From Desulfurispirillum indicum S5 (lineage in GTDB: Bacteria > Chrysiogenota > Chrysiogenetes > Chrysiogenales > Chrysiogenaceae), in contig NC_014836.1 of the NCBI RefSeq assembly GCF_000177635.2, forward strand, positions 167,501 to 231,500: a stretch of 64,000 bases of DNA, in the 5' to 3' direction. The notes beneath the pieces are model-generated. The model ran no database searches and had not been told where the DNA came from. It was given only the letters and a program-made list of their open reading frames with translations. The position numbers were made by a program, and so were the translations under genes. This document shows, in pieces, positions 29,145-38,647 of this stretch. Positions within the stretch are counted from its first letter, which is position 1. Each line of letters starts with the position of its first letter.

Positions 29145-29672
29145 ATGCCAGAGAAGAGGCTCCCGGAAAAAGGATCACCCGGGTTTCAGGAAAATCAGGG
29201 GCGCCTGCCCGCAGGCTGGGTGGTTGCGCTGTGTATTTCTGCGGTTTTTGCCGGGCTCTATTTTTTTTCTGGCGATAGGACACCGCGTCATATTGCCAGG
29301 GCTCAGGTGGTGCAGGCGATAGGTGGCGAGGTGAGTCATGAACTGGCTGATTTTTCAGATGGCAAAGCTCGCTATTTTCTTTTCCGGTCGGAAGCGCAAG
29401 AAGTGCGCTACTTTATCCTGATGGGTGCTGATGGGGTGGTGCGGGTTGCGCTGGATGCCTGTGAAGTGTGCTGGCAGGAGAACCTGGGGTACGTTCAGGA
29501 TGGTGAATCCATGGTCTGTGCCCACTGCGGGCTTCGCTTCCCCTTCAGCCAGATCGGCATGAAACAAGGAGGGTGCCACCCCGTTCCCCTGAACCATAGG
29601 GTTGAGGGTGGCCGCCTGATCCTGTCAGTGGAGGATCTGCAGGAAGCCGTGGCCTACTTCACGTTTTCCTGA
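29145..29672 (+). CDS. DUF2318 domain membrane-anchored metal/Fe-S-like protein
   Basis: 175 residues. The ATG at 29145 is chosen because AGGAG lies six bases before it; the ATG at 29130 overlaps that site. One transmembrane segment (about 25-43, WVVALCISAVFAGLYFF), then a domain with DACEVCWQENLGY, MVCAHCGLRFPFSQIG and GGCHPVPL. The two C-x-x-C pairs plus C-H are typical of DUF2318, which is often linked to FTR1-type iron uptake or periplasmic metal handling. No permease is next to it. Function is unknown; location is probably the outer face of the inner membrane. Confidence 0.75.
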   Translation: MPEKRLPEKGSPGFQENQGRLPAGWVVALCISAVFAGLYFFSGDRTPRHIARAQVVQAIGGEVSHELADFSDGKARYFLFRSEAQEVRYFILMGADGVVRVALDACEVCWQENLGYVQDGESMVCAHCGLRFPFSQIGMKQGGCHPVPLNHRVEGGRLILSVEDLQEAVAYFTFS

Positions 29673-29693
29673 GTTTTTGACATGTTGTTCTTC

Positions 29694-29723
29694 GCAGCCC
29701 CTTGCCGTTAGGCAAGGGGCTGC
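29694..29723. terminator. Terminator between the DUF2318 gene and kdsD
   Basis: Perfect 13-bp stem GCAGCCCCTTGCC / GGCAAGGGGCTGC (29694-29706, 29711-29723), loop GTTA, between two converging genes. T-richness is limited on both sides. Confidence 0.75.
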
Positions 29724-29743
29724 GCGTATTGTATTCGGGGCTT

Positions 29744-30694
29744 TCAGAGGTCGTAGAGCTGGATGATACCACTGACCCGCAGATCCTGGGCGACCAGCAG
29801 GGAGTTGATTTTCCTGCTGATCATCAGGGCTTCGGCGTCGACCAGGCGGGTTTGTGGTGCCACGGTTTTGGGTTCCCTGGTCATGATATCCTGGGCGCTC
29901 AGACGGAAGAAATCCTCCTGGCGTTTATCCATGGCACGCCGCAGGTCACCATCGGTGATGATGCCTACCAGGAAGTTCTGGGCGTTGACCACAATGGCCA
30001 GTCCGCAGCGTCCTTCGCTCATGGTGTGAATGATATCCTTCATGCCGGTCTGGCTGTCGACAAAGGGCAGGTTGTCCTGCTTCATGACCTGCTCCACCCG
30101 TGTTAGCAGCTTGCGCCCCAGGGAGCCGCCGGGATGGAAACGGGCAAAGTTCTCGGGCTGAAAGTTTCGGGCCTCCATGAGGGTCACTGCCAGGGCGTCT
30201 CCCAGTACCAGTGTCGCCGTTGTGGATGAGGTGGGAGCCAGCTGGAGCGGGCAGGCCTCCCTGGTGACGCCGGTGTTGAGGTGGCTGTGAGCGGCGCGTG
30301 CCAGGGTGGATGCGGGATTTCCCGTCAGCGCGATCAGATAGTTGCCATTGTCCTGCAGAAAGGGAATGAGCTTGACCACCTCGTCGGTCTCACCGGAATG
30401 GGAGATGGCAATGAAGACGTCGTCAGGCGTCACCATGCCGAGGTCGCCGTGGTAGGCTTCGCCGGGGTGCATGAAAAAACTCGGCGTGCCGGTGCTGGCC
30501 ATGGTGGCGGCGATCTTCTTGCCGATGATACCTGATTTTCCCATGCCGCAGACGATAACCCGGCCACGGGACTGCAGGATGGCTTCGACACTGCGGGCAA
30601 AGTCCATATCCAGGTGCTCCACCAGCCTGGCCACTTCGGTGGCTTCGGTGGTGATCACCTGGCGGGCGCTCTGGAGAAAGTGCTCGTGGTTCAT
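29744..30694 (-). CDS. kdsD: Arabinose-5-phosphate isomerase
   Basis: 316 residues from the ATG at 30694 (MNHEHFLQSARQV), overlapping the kdsB stop by ATGA. Sugar-isomerase SIS domain (about 35-170) with GMGKSGIIGKKIAATMASTG, HPGEAYHGDLGM and SHSGETDEV, followed by two CBS repeats (about 205-316; DIIHTMSEGRCGLAIVV, GIITDGDLRRAM). Converts ribulose 5-phosphate to arabinose 5-phosphate, the first step to Kdo. Last gene of kdsA-kdsB-kdsD; the Kdo-8-P phosphatase gene kdsC, often found here, is absent. Confidence 0.95.
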   Translation of the reverse strand: MNHEHFLQSARQVITTEATEVARLVEHLDMDFARSVEAILQSRGRVIVCGMGKSGIIGKKIAATMASTGTPSFFMHPGEAYHGDLGMVTPDDVFIAISHSGETDEVVKLIPFLQDNGNYLIALTGNPASTLARAAHSHLNTGVTREACPLQLAPTSSTTATLVLGDALAVTLMEARNFQPENFARFHPGGSLGRKLLTRVEQVMKQDNLPFVDSQTGMKDIIHTMSEGRCGLAIVVNAQNFLVGIITDGDLRRAMDKRQEDFFRLSAQDIMTREPKTVAPQTRLVDAEALMISRKINSLLVAQDLRVSGIIQLYDL

Positions 30695-31470
30695 GGTGTA
30701 TCCTTTTGCTGTTGAAGTATGCGGATTACCCGCTGCACATCGGCGGGCGTGTCGACGCCATGGGGTGGCGACTCGTGCCATGCCATGACCCGGATGGGTA
30801 TACCCAGCCACAGCGCGCGCAGCTGCTCCAGTTTCTCCCGGAGCTCCAGGGCGCATGGTGGTGTGGTGGCCAGCCGCTGCAGCACCCGGTTGCGGTAGGC
30901 GTAGATACCAATATGGCGGGCGAAGGCTTCCAGTGGCCACTGCTCGGGGGAAATGTCCCGGCAGTGGGGGATCGGAGCGCGGGAGAAGAGCAGTGCGTCT
31001 TGCTGCTGGTTCAGCACCACCTTGACCACATTGGGATCATGGATATGCTGATATTCAGTGACGGGCACCACAATGGTTCCCATCTGCAGCGCGGTCTGCT
31101 GCTGGCAGAAATCGGCGAAGGCCCTCAGCAGCTCGCAGGGAACCAGGGGTTCATCGCCCTGCACATTGAGGATGATATCATCGTCTGACCAGCCACTGAG
31201 CCTGGCCACCTCGGCGGCGCGGTCGGTTCCGCTCTGGTGGTCGGCAGCGGTGAGGACATGGGGAATGTCATGTCTGGCCAGCACCTGGACAATGCGTTCG
31301 TCATCGGTGGCGACGAGAATATCTTCTCCGGGCAGCCCCAGTTGAACTCTCTGAAATACCCGCACAATCATGGGCAGCCCTGCCAGATCCACCAGGGGCT
31401 TGGCGGGAAGCCGCATGGAAGCGTAGCGGGCGGGAATCACCACCCGTATGGTCGGTTGCGGCGTGCTCAT
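30691..31470 (-). CDS. kdsB: 3-deoxy-manno-octulosonate cytidylyltransferase
   Basis: 259 residues. N-terminal nucleotide-binding signature VVIPARYASMRLPAKPL, then DDERIVQVL, SGTDRAAEVA and VQGDEPLVP, all typical for CMP-Kdo synthetase. Activates Kdo with CTP for lipid A-core assembly. AAGGAGAG before the ATG; 21 nt after the kdsA stop. The C-terminal region ends with the family segment PHGVDTPADVQRV. Confidence 0.96.
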   Translation of the reverse strand: MSTPQPTIRVVIPARYASMRLPAKPLVDLAGLPMIVRVFQRVQLGLPGEDILVATDDERIVQVLARHDIPHVLTAADHQSGTDRAAEVARLSGWSDDDIILNVQGDEPLVPCELLRAFADFCQQQTALQMGTIVVPVTEYQHIHDPNVVKVVLNQQQDALLFSRAPIPHCRDISPEQWPLEAFARHIGIYAYRNRVLQRLATTPPCALELREKLEQLRALWLGIPIRVMAWHESPPHGVDTPADVQRVIRILQQQKDTP

Positions 31471-31491
31471 ATGTCTCTCCTTGGCTGGTCG

Positions 31492-32439
<948 letters not shown>

Positions 32440-32452
32440 TCAAGGAGAACCT

Positions 32453-33283
32453 ATGCTGCGGACACTTGTGATGCTGATGTTACTGGCTGGAATTTTCTAT
32501 GGGTTGCTGGTGCTGGGCATGTATCTGCTGCAGGCGCGCCTGCTCTTCTTCCCCAGCTCTCGTCTGGAGGCGACTCCGGGGGATATTGGCCTGGACTATC
32601 GTGATGTGCGTTTTCAGGCCGCCGATGATACCCGGCTGCACGGCTGGTTTGTGCCGGTACCGCAGGCCCGGGCCACGGTGATTTTCTTTCACGGCAACGC
32701 CGGGAACATATCCCATCGCCTGCAGACCATCAGGGTTTTCCACGATCTTGGCCTGTCAGTGCTGATTTTTGACTATCGCGGTTATGGGCTCAGCGAGGGC
32801 ACGCCCGATGAAAAGGGCCTGCAGCTTGATGCCGTTGCGGCCTGGCAGGCAGCGCTGGCCCAACCGGAAGTGGATGCGGAGCGTATTGTCTTCTGGGGGC
32901 GCTCCCTGGGTGGTTCCATTGCCGCCTGTGGAGCGCTCCAGGCCCAGCGGCAGGGGGGAGCGCCTGTTGCCGTGGTGCTGGAGTCCACCTTCACCTCCCT
33001 GCCCGACCTGGCGGCCCAGCTCTATCCTTTTCTGCCCGCGCGCCGGCTCAGTCGCTTTCACTTTGATACTCGCGACGCTGCCGCGCAGCTGGTCAGCCCC
33101 TTGCTGGTGGTGCACAGCCGTGATGATGAGGTCGTGCCCTTCAGCCATGGCGAGGAACTCTCTGCCATCAGCGGCCCCGAGGCCTTTGTGGTCTTGCGGG
33201 GAGGGCATAATGATGGATTTTTACGGGATGCGCAGACCTATCGACAGGGAGTCGAGGCCTTCCTGCGGCGGCACCTGCCGTAG
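32453..33283 (+). CDS. Membrane-anchored alpha/beta hydrolase
   Basis: 276 residues from the ATG at 32453 (AAGGAG upstream). An N-terminal transmembrane anchor (about 2-26) is followed by an alpha/beta-hydrolase fold: oxyanion segment FFHGNAGNISHR, nucleophile elbow GRSLGGSIA, acid in VVHSRDDEVVP and His in RGGHNDGF. This matches the YpfH/BEM46-like serine hydrolase group (COG1073) of unknown substrate. Ends six bases before the converging rsmH gene. Confidence 0.85.
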   Translation: MLRTLVMLMLLAGIFYGLLVLGMYLLQARLLFFPSSRLEATPGDIGLDYRDVRFQAADDTRLHGWFVPVPQARATVIFFHGNAGNISHRLQTIRVFHDLGLSVLIFDYRGYGLSEGTPDEKGLQLDAVAAWQAALAQPEVDAERIVFWGRSLGGSIAACGALQAQRQGGAPVAVVLESTFTSLPDLAAQLYPFLPARRLSRFHFDTRDAAAQLVSPLLVVHSRDDEVVPFSHGEELSAISGPEAFVVLRGGHNDGFLRDAQTYRQGVEAFLRRHLP

Positions 33284-33289
33284 CGGCTT

Positions 33290-34240
33290 TCAGGCGGAAG
33301 TTCTGCGGGCGACACGCAGTTTGGCGCTGCGGGAGCGGGGATTGAGCTGCTTTTCGGCTTCATCGGCGATCAGGGGTTTTCTAGTGAGAATTTCCAGGAG
33401 CGGCTGGTGCTGGCAACGGCACTGCCAGACTTCCGGTGGGCAGATACACGTGCTTGCGTGTTGACGGAAAAATTGCTTGATAATGCGATCTTCCAGGGAG
33501 TGGAAGGAGATGACGGCCAGTATGCCACCGGGGCGCAGGTATGTCAGGGCGCTTTCCAGTGAGGTGGTGATGGCGTCCAGCTCCCCATTCACCTCTATGC
33601 GCAGGGCCTGGAAGGTGCGGGTTGCCGGATGGATGGACTCGTTGCGATAGAATTTGGCGATATCACGATGAATGAGGTCGGCCAGTTCTTTGGTGGTGGT
33701 AAAGGGCTTTTCCCGACGGCAGGCGGCGATAACCCGGGCCACTCTGCGGCTGTGCCGTTCTTCGCCATAGGCGTGAATGATCCGCGCCAGCTCCTCTTCA
33801 CTGTAGGTATTGACCACATCGGCCGCGCTCAGGGGCGCCGATGGATCCATGCGCATGTCCAGGGGGCCATCGCTGAGGAAGGAGAATCCCCGCTCGGGGG
33901 TGTCCAGCTGGTGGGAGGAGACGCCCAGGTCATAGAGAAATCCGTTGACCGAGGATGGTGCCACATTGGCCTGCTTCAGCAGGCGGTGCAGCTGGGCGAA
34001 GTTGCCTCGCAGGGGAGTGAAACGCTCGCCCAGCCTGTCACTGCAGGCCTGCAGCGCGGCGGGGTCCTGGTCGATACCGATGATGCGGACGCTGGGGCAG
34101 TGTTCCAGAATCAGAGAGCTGTGGCCGCCGCCGCCGACGGTGCAGTCCACCAGTAATGGCTGCTCTGCGTTCAGGGCAGGGCCAAGGCTGCTCAGCACGG
34201 CGTCCGCCAGGACGGGAATATGGTGAAAAGTCGTACTCAC
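33290..34240 (-). CDS. rsmH: 16S rRNA (cytosine1402-N4)-methyltransferase
   Basis: 316 residues. Starts HHIPVLADAVLSSL; SAM-binding DCTVGGGGHSSLILE; then GFLYDLGVSSHQLD, RGFSFLSDGPLDMRMDP and VISFHSLEDRIIKQF are all family blocks. Methylates C1402 in the ribosomal P site. The start codon is GTG and overlaps the stop of the DnaJ-like gene (GTGA), without its own clear ribosome site, so translation is coupled. It is not followed by ftsL/ftsI as in the usual dcw cluster. Confidence 0.96.
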   Translation of the reverse strand: MSTTFHHIPVLADAVLSSLGPALNAEQPLLVDCTVGGGGHSSLILEHCPSVRIIGIDQDPAALQACSDRLGERFTPLRGNFAQLHRLLKQANVAPSSVNGFLYDLGVSSHQLDTPERGFSFLSDGPLDMRMDPSAPLSAADVVNTYSEEELARIIHAYGEERHSRRVARVIAACRREKPFTTTKELADLIHRDIAKFYRNESIHPATRTFQALRIEVNGELDAITTSLESALTYLRPGGILAVISFHSLEDRIIKQFFRQHASTCICPPEVWQCRCQHQPLLEILTRKPLIADEAEKQLNPRSRSAKLRVARRTSA

Positions 34241-34965
34241 GGATGGGTGGTGGGGCGCACGGAGCTGTCAAATACCCGCACGATGCCGTTGACCAGCTTG
34301 CTGACCCAGGCGAAGAAGGGGTTTGCGCCGCCGTCGTTCTCCATCATGCGCTTGAAGCGGTCATCGGACTGGAAGAGCAGCTCGTCGATAATTTCTCTGG
34401 CGTCGTTGTCGGAGCTTTTCTGCAGGTAGAGTATGCCTTTGACTGCCTCAGGAGTGCCCTTGAAGATGAGCGCTTTGATGGCCTCGCGTTTTACGTAATA
34501 ATTGTCACTGAATTCACAGCGCATGATCAGGGCTTCGATACCCATCTCGGCCACCAGGGGATCGACCGTGAATGCGCCTTTCTGCATCTTCTGCATTTTT
34601 TTCAGCAGCAGTTGCTCCTGGGATGGTGGGCGGCTTTCCTTACGGGGCGCGCGGGCTGCGGGCCGTGTCTGGGCCGCCCTGTGTTGGCGGTTGAAGTCAC
34701 GGTGGGCCGGCGCCGGACGAGCGGAGGCTCTGTTTGCCTGGGGCACCTGATTGGGAGCGGCATCGGGGTGGGTGCTCTTGTACTGCAGCAGTTCGCTGTA
34801 GACGCGGTTGATATGCTGGAAATAGCGGACGCTGCCGGGAGTGTTGCCCAGAACATCCGGATGATATTTCTTTACGCAGGCACGGAAGGCTGCCTTGATC
34901 TGGGCAACGGTATGGGTGTGGTCGACACCCAGAAGCCTTTGGGATTCCCTTGCGTATTTGAACAT
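34237..34965 (-). CDS. DnaJ-domain protein with HEAT-like C-terminal part
   Basis: 242 residues from the ATG at 34965, one base after the CheZ-like stop. N-terminal J-domain (about 1-62) with the HPD tripeptide in KKYHPDVLG, then a basic, Pro/Ala/Arg-rich linker (about 65-115). The helical C-terminal region reads like one or two HEAT repeats (ALIMRCEFSDNYYVKREAI, TPEAVKGILYLQKSSDNDAR). Likely an Hsp70 co-chaperone for a specific client; the client is unknown. Sits between a CheZ-like gene and rsmH in one operon. Confidence 0.78.
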   Translation of the reverse strand: MFKYARESQRLLGVDHTHTVAQIKAAFRACVKKYHPDVLGNTPGSVRYFQHINRVYSELLQYKSTHPDAAPNQVPQANRASARPAPAHRDFNRQHRAAQTRPAARAPRKESRPPSQEQLLLKKMQKMQKGAFTVDPLVAEMGIEALIMRCEFSDNYYVKREAIKALIFKGTPEAVKGILYLQKSSDNDAREIIDELLFQSDDRFKRMMENDGGANPFFAWVSKLVNGIVRVFDSSVRPTTHP

Positions 34966-34966
34966 A

Positions 34967-35851
34967 TCAGTTTTTCTCCTGAAACTCCCCGATGAGTGCT
35001 TCAATATCTTCGTCGGTGGTTGCCTGGACATCCTCCTTGCCAAAGGTCTTGGCGACCGAGGCGCGGGAAGAGTCAGGGCGGGAAGTACCGAACCAGGTAT
35101 TGAGGTATCCATTCAGTGCGCGAATGACGGCGATGACCTTTTCAATCTTCTGTCGCGAAATATCCTGGAACTGAAGCAGATCCATGGCGACATAGATGTC
35201 ATCCTGGCACTCCTGGGCCGTTTTTTTAATCTGTTCTATCTGATCTAGTGTTTCGGAAAAATCCCGTAAAAACTTTACCACCGGATTGTCTGGGTGCTTG
35301 TGGCTGAGCATCTCGACCACGCGTTCATGGCGATCCAGCAGCTTGGAGAAACGATCGATGTCGGTGACCATGGTGTTGACCTTTTCGATGGCCGCGTCCA
35401 GTTTGTCCATGACCTCATTGGTCTTGATTTCGGTCTCGGTGGTGATTTCATCCAGACTGTCGATGATGCGGTGGTCCGGTTCAGGCAGCAGGACACCGCC
35501 GTCGGATTTTTTCTTGGAGGGAGCGTCTTCCAGGTGGCAGACCGACTGCAGAATTTCGGCGTGCTCGTCCGGAAGGGGCAGGTCGGGCTCCGGCTCTTTG
35601 CTGGGGGCAGCCGCTTTCGGGGCAGGGGCAGCCTGTTTCGTCGCAGGGGCGACCTTGGCGGGTTTTGGTGTCGCTTTGGCCGCAGCTTTGGGAGCCTGTG
35701 CCGGGGGCTGCTGCTCAGCGGCGTCAACCTCCTGCAGCAAAGCGTCTACATCTATATCATCGCTTTGGTTACTGCTGTTGTCTGAGCCTGCTCCCGCTGC
35801 TTCAAACTCAGCGAGCAGGCTGTCGATATCGCTTTGATCCGGTTTCGCCAT
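34967..35851 (-). CDS. CheZ-like chemotaxis phosphatase
   Basis: 294 residues. N-terminal third: acidic motifs SDIDSLLAEFEA and DIDVDALLQEVDA, then an Ala/Pro/Lys linker (about 48-90). The rest is a long helical hairpin. The catalytic CheZ signature FQD-x3-Q is present as LQFQDISRQKIEKV (D230, Q234; D143 and Q147 in E. coli). The C-terminus EDIEALIGEFQEKN resembles the CheY-binding tail of CheZ. Expected to dephosphorylate CheY-P. ATG with AGGAGGG upstream, first gene of cheZ-dnaJ-rsmH. Other chemotaxis genes are absent from the window. Family assignment is by motif, as overall similarity to enterobacterial CheZ is low. Confidence 0.7.
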   Translation of the reverse strand: MAKPDQSDIDSLLAEFEAAGAGSDNSSNQSDDIDVDALLQEVDAAEQQPPAQAPKAAAKATPKPAKVAPATKQAAPAPKAAAPSKEPEPDLPLPDEHAEILQSVCHLEDAPSKKKSDGGVLLPEPDHRIIDSLDEITTETEIKTNEVMDKLDAAIEKVNTMVTDIDRFSKLLDRHERVVEMLSHKHPDNPVVKFLRDFSETLDQIEQIKKTAQECQDDIYVAMDLLQFQDISRQKIEKVIAVIRALNGYLNTWFGTSRPDSSRASVAKTFGKEDVQATTDEDIEALIGEFQEKN

Positions 35852-35876
35852 GCGGTTCCCTCCTGTATATGGTCGA

Positions 35877-35911
35877 AGCTTCCGCGGAAGCTGCTGAGCC
35901 TCATGCTCAGC
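35877..35911. repeat. Two adjacent inverted repeats upstream of the cheZ-like gene
   Basis: A perfect 16-bp palindrome AGCTTCCGCGGAAGCT (35877-35892) is followed directly by GCTGAGC-ctcat-GCTCAGC (35893-35911). They lie 26-60 bases before the cheZ start and about 110 after the preceding gene's stop. Could be a regulator site or a terminator without T run. Confidence 0.5.
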
Positions 35912-36020
35912 CGGTAGTGTCTTGGTGTGTCGCTTGCGCTGAGCAGGCGCGCAACATATTAATTATGGGGACTTCAGCCAGGGATTTCAAGGAGAGGTTT
36001 ACCGTTCCGGAAAACCGCGC

Positions 36021-38525
36021 TCAGGCCTCGTTGATCCACTGGCGGATTTTGCCCTTGTACTCTTCCAGCAGCTGCCTGGCAGACTCCTCGTCGCGGTGCT
36101 CGCAGTACAGGTGCACTGCGGGCTGGTGCTGGTCGGGAATCATGTGGATGCTGCTGTTTTCCATAAGGATCTTGATGCCATCCACAAAGCTTGCCTCTCT
36201 GGTGATGGCGTCTTCACTCATCTTGCGCATCACGGTGCCCTTGAATTCGCTGGGGCAGGAGATGCTGCTGCTGAGGAAGGCATAGGCCGGGATGGCGCTG
36301 AATATCTCGGAAGCCGGCTTGCCGACCGTGGCCAGCAGTTCCAGGATCTTGGCGATGGAGTACATGCCGTCGAAGGCACTGGAAAACTCGCGGAACGCGA
36401 TCAGGCCATTGTGGTAGGCAATCAGATCCGTATCGCCCAGGGCAGAGCCCTGCAGCCCGACAAACTTGCCACGGGTAATCTTGACATGTGGGGAAATGGC
36501 CTCATCCAGAACACTGGGGGCGGAGACCGGAATATAGACCTTCTGAATGCTCTGCTTGAGGCGGGCGTAGTCGTGGAGGAGCTGGAGGGTAAAGAGGATC
36601 AGCTGGTGATCCGCCCGCACATTGCCCTTGTCGCCCACCATCAGGAAGTGCTCTCCATCGGGGAAGAGAATGAACCCAAGGTCAGCCGATGTGGACTGCA
36701 CGATGGAGCGCACATCGTTGACGGCATCCTGCAGCTGGGTGGCAGAGCGGGAGAGCCCGTCGGGATTTTCGTAGGCGTTGAGGACGATCATTTCGCAGCC
36801 GAGCTTGCTGAGAATCTCGGGGAAGACATTGATGGTGGCGCCGAAGCTCAGATCCAGAACGATCTTGAAACGGGCGGCGGAAATAGCCTTGCGGTTGATG
36901 GTGGCCAGGAAGGTGTCCAGATAGTTTTTCGGCAGTCCCGAGTCGTCGTAGATGTCTCCCACTTCATCGTGGGCGGCCTTGCGGAATTTCTCCCGGAAGA
37001 ACAGGCGCTCAATGGCCTTTTCCGCCGCCGAGTCGATGACATTGCCGCCCGCGTCGAAGAAGGTCATGATGGTTTCGTCGATATTGTCGCTGCACTGCTG
37101 AAAGTGAACTCCACCGGCCAGCAGTTCATTGTTTTCAAGCTTGAAGCGGTTGACAGGGGCTGGATTGAGGCGCATGTCGATGACATTGACCCCTGCCGAG
37201 AGTACTCCGCCCAGGAAGGAGCGCTTGATCATGCGCGAAGCCTTGTGGTAGTCCCGCGACATGATAATGGTGGAGTTGCGGGGCAGGAAAGATGCCAGGG
37301 CCGCGCCGATCTTGGCGGCAAAGTCAGCGGATATCTGAATGTTGGTAAAGCCGCGGATGGCCCCGCTTTCGAAAATAGTGGCTTTGAACTTGTCGCCCCA
37401 AATGACATTGCTGGACACTATGGCTGCCTCCTCAATGTGTTTATCCGGCCAGATGGTGATGTCCTTTTCGATTTCAACCTGTTTTTCGATGGTGACGTTT
37501 TCGGCAATGATGGCTCCGTGGGGTATATGCACCTTCTCGGCGATGTGCACGTTATTGCACATGACCGTATGGTGCAGAACAGATTCCTCGCCCACAGTGC
37601 AACTGTTCCAGATGATACAGTTTTCCAGCTCGCAACCACTTTTGATGTGGCAGTTGTCGCCGATAATGCAGTTGGTGAGTTTGGCGTACGGTTCAATGAT
37701 CGTGTTGGCACCGATGATGTTGATACCTTCCAGGAGGGTGCTCTGGTAGCTGGTTGAGGGATGGGCGCGGATGGTGGCGCTGGGTGTGACCTGGCATTCT
37801 ATACCCACATCCAGGCTGAAGGCGCCGCTGAAAAATTCATCCATGCACTCCCGGTAGGAATCGGGGTTGCCCACGTCGCGCCAGTAGCCGTGGGCGTTGA
37901 ATCCATGAATGGGTATCTGGCGCTTCATCAGCAGGGGGAAGAGATCCTTGCTGAAGTCAAAGTTGGTTTTCTCGGGAATGTGTTGAAAGATTTCCTTTTC
38001 CAGAACATAGATGCCGGTGTTGATGGTATCGGAAAAGACCTCGCCCCAGCCCGGTTTTTCCAGAAATTTGACGATGCGGTGGTTTTTATCGGTCACCACC
38101 ACGCCGAACTGCAGCGGGTTGGGAACGGAAGTCAGGGTGATGGTCACCATCTCCCGCGACTGCTGATGGGCGCGGATGATGGTGTTGAGGTCAAAGTCGG
38201 TTACCAGGTCGCCGCTGATGATGAGAAAGCTTTCGTCAATATGAGCCTCGGCGCACTTGACCGCGCCGGCAGTGCCATAGTCATCGTTGGGAAGGACATA
38301 GGTGATACGCACCTCGAGCTCGCTGCCATCGCCGAAATGGTTCTGGACGATTTCGGGCATATAGAAGAGGAGGATGACGATATCGGTAATGCCGCTGTCG
38401 CGGAGCTTTCTGACAATGTGCTCCATCATGGGCCTTCCCGCCACAGGGATCATGGGTTTGGGAAGACTGTTGGTCAATGGTTGAATCCTGGTACCAAAAC
38501 CGCCGGCCATGATGACTGCTTTCAT
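36021..38525 (-). CDS. Nucleotidyltransferase / phosphomannomutase-like fusion protein
   Basis: 834 residues from the ATG at 38525 (MKAVIMAGGFGTRIQPLT). About 1-235 is a sugar-nucleotide transferase (LPKPMIPVAGRPMMEH, ISGDLVTDFDL, EKPGWGEVFSDTINTGIYVL). About 250-370 is a left-handed beta-helix of hexapeptide repeats (IIGDNCHIKSGCELENCIIW). The remainder has the alpha-phosphohexomutase fold, starting near FTNIQISADFAAKIGAALAS. The transferase part looks active. In the mutase part the phospho-serine loop near residue 475 reads GGVHFQQCSDN, and the metal loop near 620 reads FPDGEHF rather than DGDGDR, so mutase activity is doubtful. This three-part architecture is known from cyanobacteria and other phyla. 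Its own promoter is at 38577-38605. Confidence 0.8.
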   Translation of the reverse strand: MKAVIMAGGFGTRIQPLTNSLPKPMIPVAGRPMMEHIVRKLRDSGITDIVILLFYMPEIVQNHFGDGSELEVRITYVLPNDDYGTAGAVKCAEAHIDESFLIISGDLVTDFDLNTIIRAHQQSREMVTITLTSVPNPLQFGVVVTDKNHRIVKFLEKPGWGEVFSDTINTGIYVLEKEIFQHIPEKTNFDFSKDLFPLLMKRQIPIHGFNAHGYWRDVGNPDSYRECMDEFFSGAFSLDVGIECQVTPSATIRAHPSTSYQSTLLEGINIIGANTIIEPYAKLTNCIIGDNCHIKSGCELENCIIWNSCTVGEESVLHHTVMCNNVHIAEKVHIPHGAIIAENVTIEKQVEIEKDITIWPDKHIEEAAIVSSNVIWGDKFKATIFESGAIRGFTNIQISADFAAKIGAALASFLPRNSTIIMSRDYHKASRMIKRSFLGGVLSAGVNVIDMRLNPAPVNRFKLENNELLAGGVHFQQCSDNIDETIMTFFDAGGNVIDSAAEKAIERLFFREKFRKAAHDEVGDIYDDSGLPKNYLDTFLATINRKAISAARFKIVLDLSFGATINVFPEILSKLGCEMIVLNAYENPDGLSRSATQLQDAVNDVRSIVQSTSADLGFILFPDGEHFLMVGDKGNVRADHQLILFTLQLLHDYARLKQSIQKVYIPVSAPSVLDEAISPHVKITRGKFVGLQGSALGDTDLIAYHNGLIAFREFSSAFDGMYSIAKILELLATVGKPASEIFSAIPAYAFLSSSISCPSEFKGTVMRKMSEDAITREASFVDGIKILMENSSIHMIPDQHQPAVHLYCEHRDEESARQLLEEYKGKIRQWINEA

Positions 38526-38576
38526 TGGCATTTCCCCCGGTGTACGCTCCAAAAGAGCTATGCAGCATTTTTACAG

Positions 38577-38605
38577 AGTGTAACTTTTGCTGCTGCTTGT
38601 CGCAA
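38577..38605 (-). promoter_or_regulatory. Candidate sigma-70 promoter for the nucleotidyltransferase fusion gene
   Basis: Minus strand: TTGCGA (38605-38600), 17-bp spacer, TACACT (38582-38577), 51 bases before the ATG. Each box has four of six consensus bases, and the spacer is ideal. Confidence 0.45.
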
Positions 38606-38647
38606 GTCTCTTTGCGTTCCGGGGGAAACTTTTCGTGGGCGGAATGT

